Shown: piece by piece, positions 1-5,125 of the stretch | Numbering within the stretch: the first letter of the stretch is position 1 | Layout: the number at the start of each line of letters is the position of its first letter | Source of the DNA: Candidatus Brocadiaceae bacterium | Lineage (GTDB): Bacteria; Planctomycetota; Brocadiia; SM23-32 | NCBI GenBank assembly: GCA_003567495.1 | Contig: PWZK01000044.1 | Location: 1-15,193, forward strand | DNA: 15,193 bases | Direction: 5' to 3' | Made by a program: the position numbers and the translations under genes | Notes under the pieces: model-generated | Told to the model about the DNA's origin: nothing | Databases searched by the model: none | What the model saw: the letters and a program-made list of their open reading frames with translations, nothing else

Positions 1-2
1 GG

Positions 3-95
3 GGTAGGTACCATACCGGCATGGCCTCGATCCAGTGCATGTACGCACCGGAATTCAATAGCCACTCAGAGAGTTTCGAGCTGGTGGTGAAGTGA
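3..95 (+). CDS. C-terminal end of an unidentified protein (partial)
   Basis: An open frame enters from the left edge and stops with TGA at 93-95, giving 30 residues that end in HSESFELVVK. The composition (GMASIQCMYAPEFN, then alternating polar and hydrophobic residues) looks like the closing beta-strands of an extracellular beta-sandwich domain. The SIQCMYAPEF stretch reminds me of the C-terminus of large bacterial alpha-2-macroglobulin-like proteins, but that is a memory-based resemblance over a very short piece. No start codon or domain is available. The frame could be fortuitous, since only about 90 bases are visible. Confidence 0.35.
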   Translation, partial: GRYHTGMASIQCMYAPEFNSHSESFELVVK

Positions 96-123
96 AGGAA
101 AAATCAAAAGCACTAAAACACAG

Positions 124-153
124 GGCTAACCCGCATATTTCATAAACCAACGG
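124..153 (-). repeat. R1 dispersed repeat, copy 1
   Basis: Read on the minus strand it contains GGTTTATGAAATATGCGGG, identical over that core to the copy at 9077-9104 beside mutS. It is closely related to the copy at 4302-4330 beside trpS. Here it lies about 30 bases after the partial gene at the left edge. Confidence 0.75.
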
Positions 154-238
154 CATGAAATAGTATAACAACATGGCAATTCAATATGTTAAGTAGCGTT
201 TTCAGGGTGGCTCGGGTTTATGCAGCAATAACCGAAGT

Positions 239-262
239 CGCTATCGGGATCGCTATCGGGAT
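239..262. repeat. 12-bp tandem repeat, two units
   Basis: CGCTATCGGGAT occurs twice in direct succession. It can also be read as alternating hexamers CGCTAT and CGGGAT. The array is short and non-coding. Confidence 0.7.
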
Positions 263-368
263 CAAATAAAAATAGTCTGGGGCTGGAAAAACTCGATGTA
301 TCTCGGCTTGCTATTCGTAAATCCTCAGCGAACCCCGTATCGTCGTTGAAAGAAGAAGAACCACAGAA

Positions 369-768
369 GAACCACAGATGAACACAGATGTACACTGATA
401 TTCTCTTTCAAAGAATGTGAAAGGGTTTTTTCAGTATTATAGAAATGTAGGATATGTATAGTGATATTGGGGAATTTTGATTCGAAGAAATCGGTGTTCA
501 TCTGTATTTTACACGTAGGCAGGTGGCGGGGGCGCTTAATGTCGCAACATAGACAACAGATTGTTGATGTCCTCAGAAATGATGTCGTTTGCCATTTGTC
601 TTATCCCGGGAGCGCCAGCGTCCTCGGCGGCGTTCACGGGGCCGCAACCGCCGATGAACACTGATGGGGGAGCTTCACTTTACATGCAAAGGTAAGTTGG
701 CAATAGTGGGGACAACAACTTTTAAGTCTTGAGTCTTATCCGTGTTAATCCGTGTCCATCTGTGGTTC
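369..768. repeat. Facing pair of AACCACAGATG-type repeats flanking 336 bp
   Basis: Bases 369-400 (starting GAACCACAGATG) and the reverse complement of 737-768 agree at 27 of 32 positions. Each arm is itself built from units of about 10-11 bases (for example CCGTGTTAAT then CCGTGTCCAT). The pair encloses repeat R2 copy i. It may be two independent copies of a common intergenic repeat in opposite orientation, or the ends of a small non-autonomous element. No transposase is present. Confidence 0.65.
531..600 (+). repeat. R2 dispersed repeat, copy i
   Basis: It begins GGCGCTTAATGTCGCAACAT and continues through an imperfect palindrome (547-570) to GATGTCGTTTGCC. It matches the copy at 4899-4970 along most of its length and the inverted copy at 5088-5125 over the first roughly 40 bases. 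Confidence 0.75.
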
Positions 769-816
769 TATGAATACTTATTACTTTGACCAACGTGGTT
801 CACTGAATATATACTG

Positions 817-1800
817 CTATTCAGCAATATATTCTGGTACGATCTCAATACCATCAACTGTTGACGCCGGCTTGTAACTTGTATGTTTCAGGCGCAGGTC
901 GATATATTCAACGCCTTCAAGGCGGGGATATTCGTGCAGGAACCTTTTCAGTTCCTGCACCTTCCGCCGGTCTCCGGGCTCATCGACGCGCCGGGTCAGC
1001 CCCTCTATGCGGTCATACTCGTCGGTTGTGCCCCAACGCACGGTCGCTCCGCTTCCGGTAAGGAGCGACACATCCACCTCCTGCGCACTGAGGCCGCGCC
1101 GTCGTTCTTCCCCTACGTGTGTGACGTCTATTTCCTTTATGTCCAGAACTTCCAGCACGCTTTCCTTCACCAGAAAGCGGCACAGGCGCGCACCGACCGG
1201 CAGCGCTCTGCCCTCCCACTGCCCGCCCCGCGGCGGAGAACGCCTGAGCCTCTTATGCACTATAACCGGCATGGCGGTGTCTTCAGGGTCCCGGCGGGCT
1301 TTATACAGCTCACCTGGCAAATAGAAGCCGTCGATATCTATCAGGTATTCACGACCCGCCAGCTCCACTTTTCCCGCCGGCTCTCTGAATCTCACATCGG
1401 CCCACAGACGATCCGGCAGCTGCCGCCTGACATCTTCGACTTCCACGACCCAGGGCAGTTCGAGCAGTTTTTCCCCAACGGCTCCCGGCAGCTCGCGATC
1501 GAAGATATGGGCTCCCTCTCCGATAACATCTGATATCCGAGCCCGCACAACATCACGCATCGCAGCTTCATTCACATATTCCGGCTCTGGAAATGATATG
1601 GAGCCTGCGGTGAGGGAAAAGGAAGGGTGTCGCGTCAGAGCGTTCCACAAACTGGCGGCCCCCATCCACATCCCCAGCGCAAGCCCGCCCAGCACCAGCA
1701 ACCAGGAAAGAGTGCGCAATGAAAAAAGCAGCGGCGCCATCCACCAGCGGCTGGTGCGCGAGCTGCGGGAGGAAGCTTTTTTCTTCCTTTTCCCGGCCAT
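817..1800 (-). CDS. ftsQ: Cell division protein FtsQ/DivIB-like
   Basis: The 327-residue protein has the FtsQ layout: a Lys/Arg/Ser-rich cytoplasmic tail (1-20), one membrane segment (about 28-50), then a periplasmic POTRA-like region (about 61-140). That region contains the family pattern LPWV at 115-118, followed by a basic RRQLPDRL stretch and FREPAGKV, then a beta domain with YLIDIDGFYLPG. In the known family this protein bridges FtsB/FtsL and recruits late divisome proteins to septal peptidoglycan synthesis. The ATG at 1800 is preceded by GGGAGG about ten bases upstream. A consensus-like sigma70 promoter lies 50-80 bases upstream. The usual neighbours (murC, ddlB, ftsA, ftsZ) are absent, so the gene is outside the classical division cluster as far as this window shows. 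FtsQ diverges rapidly, so the call rests on architecture and the LPWV region. Confidence 0.8.
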   Translation of the reverse strand: MAGKRKKKASSRSSRTSRWWMAPLLFSLRTLSWLLVLGGLALGMWMGAASLWNALTRHPSFSLTAGSISFPEPEYVNEAAMRDVVRARISDVIGEGAHIFDRELPGAVGEKLLELPWVVEVEDVRRQLPDRLWADVRFREPAGKVELAGREYLIDIDGFYLPGELYKARRDPEDTAMPVIVHKRLRRSPPRGGQWEGRALPVGARLCRFLVKESVLEVLDIKEIDVTHVGEERRRGLSAQEVDVSLLTGSGATVRWGTTDEYDRIEGLTRRVDEPGDRRKVQELKRFLHEYPRLEGVEYIDLRLKHTSYKPASTVDGIEIVPEYIAE

Positions 1801-1853
1801 TTACCCAACGCCTCCCTGTGATAAAATTAAACGGAAATACCCCTACGAGATGA

Positions 1854-1882
1854 ATTTTATCTTGCCGGCACGCCAGTGTCAA
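1854..1882 (-). promoter_or_regulatory. Predicted sigma70 promoter for ftsQ
   Basis: On the minus strand TTGACA (1882-1877, perfect -35) is followed after exactly 17 bases by TAAAAT (1859-1854, five of six to consensus). Transcription would begin near 1847, leaving a leader of about 47 bases before the ftsQ ATG. The -35 box overlaps the start of the ATPase remnant on the other strand. Confidence 0.7.
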
Positions 1883-2155
1883 ATGAAATAGAAAGGGAAT
1901 TGACAGAAGCGGCCTCGGAGTTCCCTGTTGTCATGCTTACCGGGCCGCGCCAGTCCGGGAAATCCACACTTTTGCAGCATATATTCAAAGAAAAAACTTT
2001 ACTTTATCGATACAGGGCTTCTGGCACATTTGCTTCGCTACCCGGACGCTGCAACAATGCAAAAGGGCCCCATGGCCGGGGCTTTTTTTGAAAATTTCAT
2101 TGTAACGGAAGCGATGAAATGCTTGCTGAACAGGGATGTGAAGATAGAACTGTAT
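1876..2155 (+). pseudogene. Remnant of a DUF4143-type AAA ATPase (internal deletion, truncated)
   Basis: Two pieces of one protein family are joined in different frames. The first (from GTG 1876) has the family N-terminus with a Walker A motif, GPRQSGKST. The second, in the next frame from about 1990, has the C-terminal-half pattern KLYFIDTGLLAHLL followed by GAFFENFIVTEAMK. Full members are about 400 residues and these segments normally lie more than 200 residues apart, so roughly 700 bases are missing across an A-rich junction near 1985-1995. Recognisable homology stops at KIELY (2155), where the family normally continues with YWR, and the kinase stop codon on the other strand begins five bases later. 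Walker B and the rest of the AAA core are lost. Intact relatives are often found as solitary mobile-looking or toxin-like loci of unclear role. Confidence 0.8.
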
Positions 2156-2159
2156 ATCG

Positions 2160-3239
2160 TCAGCGTTTCACTCGCGCATTGCCCTCCCAGACGCTCCAGA
2201 CCTGCTCTTCATCGGCCGGCTGTGCGTAGTCGGTGGCGAAGGTTACTGCAAGCGCACCCGTCGCCCAGCCGAACTGAACCCATTTCGCAGGCTCCCAGCC
2301 TTTCAGTATCGAGTAAAGCATGCCTCCTACAAATCCGTCGCCGCCGCCTATGCGATCAAATACGCCTATCTCCCGCGGGCGCACCACGTGCCAGCTGCCG
2401 TTCTCGAACATGATAGCGCCCCAACGGTGGCAGTTCGCGCTAACCACTTCCCTGAGGGTGTTGGCAAAAACCGAAGCATCGGGGTAAGCGCGGCTCACGC
2501 GCCCAATCATGCCCTTGAAACTGTCGATTTTGGCCTCTATATCCTCTCCGCCCGGCTCAGGCCCTTCGATGCCAAGACAGAGCTGAAAGTCTTCTTCGTT
2601 ACCTACGAGGATATCCGAGACACCGGCAATCTCGGAAAATATTTCGTGCAGCTCTTTTTCACGATTCTCCCAGAAAGAAGCCCGGTGGTTGAGGTCGAAA
2701 GAGATGCGAGTGCCGTGTTTTTTTGCTGCACGCGCAACTTCCAGGCAGAACTTGCTGCTCTCGGGCGACAGCGCAGCGATGAGGCCCGAGATATGGATCA
2801 GGCGCACGCCCTCCTTTCCGAAAATGCGTTCAAGGTCAAAATCTTTCACATCAAGGGTGCGCCCCACCTCGCCCGCACGGTCGTTCCATACACGCGGGCC
2901 ACGCGAGCCGCTGCCGCTGTCCGCGAGGTTAAACTGATGCCTGAGGCCCCATGGGCCGCCCTGAGGAGCCTCAGGCCCTTCGTAATCCATATGCCTGCGC
3001 CCGAGATCATCCTTGATGTATCTGGCAATCGGAGAACCTTCCACAAAGGCGGTCAGCACTTTGACCGGCAGGCCGAGAAGTGATGATATGCTCGCAACAT
3101 TCGTCTCCGCACTGGTGGCGTGCATAAAAAAGTTGTCGCTGCTGTGCATAGGCTGGTTCTTTACAGGTGTCAGGCGAACACCCATGCTGGTGGGCACAAG
3201 CAAGTCGTATTTTGAATCTTCTCTGAATCGTAAGCTCAT
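2160..3239 (-). CDS. PfkB-family sugar kinase, probably 2-keto-3-deoxygluconate kinase type
   Basis: The 359-residue protein is a ribokinase/PfkB fold kinase that would phosphorylate a sugar or sugar acid with ATP in the cytoplasm. Visible landmarks are SAETNVA (43-49), the substrate-side region where this family has GG.xxNxA; FDLNHR (181-186) and NEED (214-217), both typical of the KDG kinase branch; and the signature DRIGGGDGFVGG (295-306), where D301 is the expected catalytic base. The signature reads GGGD rather than the commoner GAGD, a variant I associate with KDG kinases. The start is well supported: GGAGG at 3248-3252 lies eight bases upstream of the ATG. A KDG kinase would feed pectin, alginate or uronate degradation, but no uronate genes are nearby, so the substrate remains an inference. 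It follows trpS on the same strand after a 63-base gap. Confidence 0.82.
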   Translation of the reverse strand: MSLRFREDSKYDLLVPTSMGVRLTPVKNQPMHSSDNFFMHATSAETNVASISSLLGLPVKVLTAFVEGSPIARYIKDDLGRRHMDYEGPEAPQGGPWGLRHQFNLADSGSGSRGPRVWNDRAGEVGRTLDVKDFDLERIFGKEGVRLIHISGLIAALSPESSKFCLEVARAAKKHGTRISFDLNHRASFWENREKELHEIFSEIAGVSDILVGNEEDFQLCLGIEGPEPGGEDIEAKIDSFKGMIGRVSRAYPDASVFANTLREVVSANCHRWGAIMFENGSWHVVRPREIGVFDRIGGGDGFVGGMLYSILKGWEPAKWVQFGWATGALAVTFATDYAQPADEEQVWSVWEGNARVKR

Positions 3240-3267
3240 GAAGTCGACCTCCTTCGAAAAAAGTTCA

Positions 3268-3291
3268 CCGTTAGTTTATGAAATAAGAGTG
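3268..3291 (+). repeat. R1 dispersed repeat, degenerate copy 4
   Basis: CCGTTAGTTTATGAAATAAG follows the R1 pattern for about 20 bases and then diverges. It lies in the gap between trpS and the sugar kinase, upstream of the kinase ribosome binding site. Confidence 0.5.
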
Positions 3292-3302
3292 AAAACGCGG
3301 AA

Positions 3303-4295
3303 CTAACGCAACCCCGTTTTTTTTCTTACGGTCCGCATTGTTTCTTCCGCCAGCTCCCGACAGCGTTTCGCCCCGTCCTCCATCACGCTGTTGACGTAGC
3401 CGGGATTTTTTTTGTATTGATTGTACCTTTCGCGCATAGGCTTGAGCTCTTCGTTCATATTGTCGGCCAGGCGCTTCTTGCATTCCACGCACCCTATTCC
3501 CGCGGTTCGGCAGCCCTGCTCACACCATGCCATGTCTTCAGGGGGCGAAAAACCGAGATGCATTGTATGTATGTTACAGATTTCGGGCGTGCCCGGATCG
3601 GAGCGTTTTACCCTCGCCGGATCCGTCACTGCGGGGCGCAGAAGCGAGACTATTTCATCCGGTTCGGCAAGCAGCGGCAGATAGTTGTTCATACTCTTGC
3701 TCATCTTGGCCTTGCCGTCCAGCCCCATAAGCCGGGTAACCTTGCCGAATCTCGGCTTCGGCTCGGGAAAAGTCTCGCCGTATCTCGAGTTAAAAGTGCG
3801 GCACACCTCGCGTGCAAACTCCAGATGCTGGGTTTGGTCTTCACCTACCGGAACCAGTTCAGCCCTGTATAGCAATATATCAGCCGCCATAAGTATGGGA
3901 TAGGTAAAAAGGCCGCAATTGATATTTTCCCTGTTCCGGCGACTCTTATCCTTAAACTGCGTCATTCTGGCCAGATCCGCATGTGATGCGCATGTGTTGA
4001 GTATCCACGTAAGTTCAGTATGCTCAGGCACATGACTCTGCACGAAGAGAGTGCATTTTTCAGGGTCGAGCCCGGCGGCCATGTTGACCGTAAGCGTTTC
4101 TCGCACGTTTTCCTGCATCCTTTCGGGGTCGTACTGAACAGTCATGGCATGCAGATCGACAACACAAAATATGCAGTCGCATTCCTGCAGCATACCCACC
4201 CAGTTTCGGATTGCTCCGAGATAATTGCCTATATGCACTATGCCGCTGGGCTGTATGCCGCTGAATACTCTTTTTTTTGTTTCATCTTTCGCCAT
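3303..4295 (-). CDS. trpS: Tryptophanyl-tRNA synthetase (with probable iron-sulfur site)
   Basis: This class I synthetase charges tRNA-Trp. The 330-residue length is normal for the bacterial enzyme. The HIGH-type motif is PSGIVHIGN (16-24) and the KMSKS loop is 197-201 (KMSKS exactly). MAADILLY and VGEDQTQHLEF match the tryptophan-pocket and dimer regions of the family. Near the C-terminus, cysteines 240, 262, 269 and 272 form C-x21-C-x6-C-x2-C, nearly identical to the C-x22-C-x6-C-x2-C pattern that binds a [4Fe-4S] cluster in Thermotoga maritima TrpRS. The ATG at 4295 has no obvious Shine-Dalgarno; an R1 repeat sits immediately upstream (4302-4330). A run of eight A residues falls at codons 6-9. 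Confidence 0.97.
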   Translation of the reverse strand: MAKDETKKRVFSGIQPSGIVHIGNYLGAIRNWVGMLQECDCIFCVVDLHAMTVQYDPERMQENVRETLTVNMAAGLDPEKCTLFVQSHVPEHTELTWILNTCASHADLARMTQFKDKSRRNRENINCGLFTYPILMAADILLYRAELVPVGEDQTQHLEFAREVCRTFNSRYGETFPEPKPRFGKVTRLMGLDGKAKMSKSMNNYLPLLAEPDEIVSLLRPAVTDPARVKRSDPGTPEICNIHTMHLGFSPPEDMAWCEQGCRTAGIGCVECKKRLADNMNEELKPMRERYNQYKKNPGYVNSVMEDGAKRCRELAEETMRTVRKKTGLR

Positions 4296-4301
4296 ATTGT
4301 G

Positions 4302-4330
4302 TCGTTGGTTTCATGAAATATGCTGGTTAA
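4302..4330 (+). repeat. R1 dispersed repeat, copy 2
   Basis: GTTGGTTTCATGAAATATGC, then TGGTTAA, is one insertion and two substitutions away from the mutS-side copy. It lies seven bases upstream of the trpS start codon, in the opposite orientation to the gene, so it forms most of the trpS leader. Confidence 0.75.
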
Positions 4331-4419
4331 TCCAATACCCGTAGCAACCTGAAAATAAAAAATCCGTACATGAGCCTGTTGCACAACTGCCGACGGTCTC
4401 AGTATGTTGCAGAATATAC

Positions 4420-4446
4420 GTCTTATAGGTCCTATAAGTCCTATGC
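4420..4446. repeat. 9-bp tandem array, three units
   Basis: GTCTTATAG, GTCCTATAA and GTCCTATGC follow one another directly. The first two units also form a near-perfect palindrome, CTTATAGG and CCTATAAG around one T. Confidence 0.7.
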
Positions 4447-4473
4447 ATTTTCAGAGACTTCGCTCTGAAAATG
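4446..4473. repeat. Perfect 11-bp hairpin with ACTTCG loop
   Basis: Arms CATTTTCAGAG (4446-4456) and CTCTGAAAATG (4463-4473) are perfect complements around the loop ACTTCG. The hairpin at 4995-5029 has the same loop on the other strand with partly different stem bases. Confidence 0.7.
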
Positions 4474-4479
4474 GGGCGC

Positions 4480-4506
4480 CCTCCCTGCCTGCAGCAGACA
4501 GGGAGG
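4480..4506. repeat. 8-bp hairpin
   Basis: CCTCCCTG (4480-4487) pairs with CAGGGAGG (4499-4506) around an 11-base loop. No T-run follows, so it does not look like an intrinsic terminator. Confidence 0.6.
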
Positions 4507-4621
4507 CTTCGGCGCAGTACTGTGCATACGCAGAGAAAATTACAAATTCAAAATCTCAAGTTCCAAATAAATTCAAAATTACAACACCAAAATTCAACAA
4601 ATAAAAACGCACCTGCTCTCA

Positions 4622-4735
4622 GCGCCAACGGCGCGTCATGCTAAAGCCTATGGCGAAGCGCAGGTCCAACGGACCGAAGCGTAGCCATAGGAAAACGTTG
4701 CCCGGACAACGTAGCCCTGTAGGGGCGACATAATG
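4622..4735 (-). repeat. Three-hairpin element H, copy D (inverted)
   Basis: Read on the minus strand, the order is TTATGTCG with a CCCT/AGGG hairpin; an extra ACGTTG/CAACGT hairpin; an outer stem CCTATGGC/GCCATAGG enclosing GGTCC/GGACC; then TAGCATGACGCGCC with a GCGCC/GGCGC hairpin. This parallels copies A and B position by position, for example GGCTACGCTTCGG against GGCTACGCTGCGG in B. Where bases differ from A and B inside stems, both arms have changed. It lies head-to-head with copy A. Confidence 0.75.
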
Positions 4736-4767
4736 ATCAACAGATTCCCGGCGCGCCTTCTTCTCCA

Positions 4768-4896
4768 CGGTTATATCGTCCCTTCAGGACTCGTTTATTG
4801 CACGCGTCACCTGCCCTGTGGCTTCGTTTCGGCCCCATTCGGGGCCTTCACTCCGCCACAGGCTATAACATATCGCGCTTTCAGCGCTTACTTCGG
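4768..4896 (+). repeat. Three-hairpin element H, copy A
   Basis: GGTTATATCG precedes hairpin 1 (GTCC 4778-4781, GGAC 4787-4790). Hairpin 2 is an outer stem CCTGTGGC/GCCACAGG (4815-4822, 4855-4862) enclosing GGCCCC/GGGGCC (4831-4836, 4841-4846). CTATAACATATC precedes hairpin 3 (GCGCT 4875-4879, AGCGC 4883-4887). The element then runs into repeat R2 at 4899. Copy B at 14419-14542 is the closest relative. Confidence 0.8.
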
Positions 4897-4898
4897 AA

Positions 4899-4970
4899 GG
4901 CGCTTAATATCCTGACATCAAAAACAAATTGTCGATGTACTAAAAAATAATGTCGTTTGCCGTTTAGTCG
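4899..4970 (+). repeat. R2 dispersed repeat, copy ii
   Basis: It starts GGCGCTTAATATCCTGACAT and ends TAATGTCGTTTGCCGTTTAG, aligning with copy i at 531-600. An irregular hexamer stretch (CGTTGC, CGTTGT, CGTGGT) follows at about 4970-4988. Confidence 0.72.
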
Positions 4971-4994
4971 TTGCCGTTGTCGTGGTCGTTTTAT

Positions 4995-5029
4995 TAATTC
5001 TTTTCAAGCGAAGTCTTGAAAAAGAATTA
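4995..5029. repeat. Long hairpin with CGAAGT/ACTTCG loop
   Basis: TAATTCTTTTCAAG (4995-5008) pairs with CTTGAAAAAGAATTA (5015-5029) with a single bulged A. The loop CGAAGT is the reverse complement of the loop at 4457-4462, so on the minus strand both hairpins carry or mirror the same loop with different stems. Confidence 0.7.
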
Positions 5030-5040
5030 GTTCCTTTGGC

Positions 5041-5072
5041 ATTGGATATTGGGTGTTGGATATTGGATATTC
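5041..5072. repeat. 7-bp tandem array, about 4.5 units
   Basis: The units ATTGGAT, ATTGGGT, GTTGGAT and ATTGGAT, then ATTC, follow in register. The array is non-coding. Confidence 0.75.
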
Positions 5073-5087
5073 ATTCTTTTTTTGCAT

Positions 5088-5125
5088 ATCGACAATTTGT
5101 TGTCGATGTTGCGACATTAAGCGCC
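5088..5125 (-). repeat. R2 dispersed repeat, copy iii (inverted)
   Basis: On the minus strand it reads GGCGCTTAATGTCGCAACAT and then the perfect palindrome ATCGACAA/TTGTCGAT around four bases (5088-5107). It abuts the aminotransferase: the stop codon TAG occupies 5127-5125 and the repeat begins with the G of that codon. Together with copy ii it forms facing ends of a roughly 227-base segment (4899-5125). Confidence 0.75.

Larger units (their letters stand above)
96..816. other. Repeat-packed intergenic island 1
   Basis: No convincing gene is present across about 720 bases. The island holds an inverted copy of the roughly 30-bp repeat R1 (124-153), a 12-bp unit repeated twice (239-262), two facing copies of an AACCACAGATG-type repeat (369-400 and 737-768) and one copy of repeat R2 (531-600). 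Short frames here, such as one at 461-664, run through repeat sequence and are not credible genes. Confidence 0.75.
4296..5124. other. Repeat-packed intergenic island 2
   Basis: No credible gene is present in about 830 bases between trpS and the aminotransferase stop codon. In order the island contains R1, a 9-bp tandem array, a hairpin with an ACTTCG loop, a second strong hairpin, an A/T-rich stretch (about 4540-4607) made of TTCAAAATT-like words, an inverted pair of the three-hairpin element H (4622-4735 and 4768-4896), R2, a second ACTTCG-type hairpin, a 7-bp tandem array and an inverted R2. A frame at 4982-5317 runs across these and into the aminotransferase antisense strand and is not a gene. 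Confidence 0.8.

Noticed and set aside
883..1533. Long plus-strand open frame opposite ftsQ
   Set aside because: It lies entirely antisense to a gene with clear FtsQ architecture, promoter and ribosome binding site, and its translation has no recognisable domain.
2059..2089. GC hairpin followed by T-run resembling an intrinsic terminator
   Set aside because: The stem and T-run are the codons of the conserved KGPMAGAFFE segment of the ATPase remnant, so the resemblance comes from coding sequence. The pairing also needs a two-base bulge.
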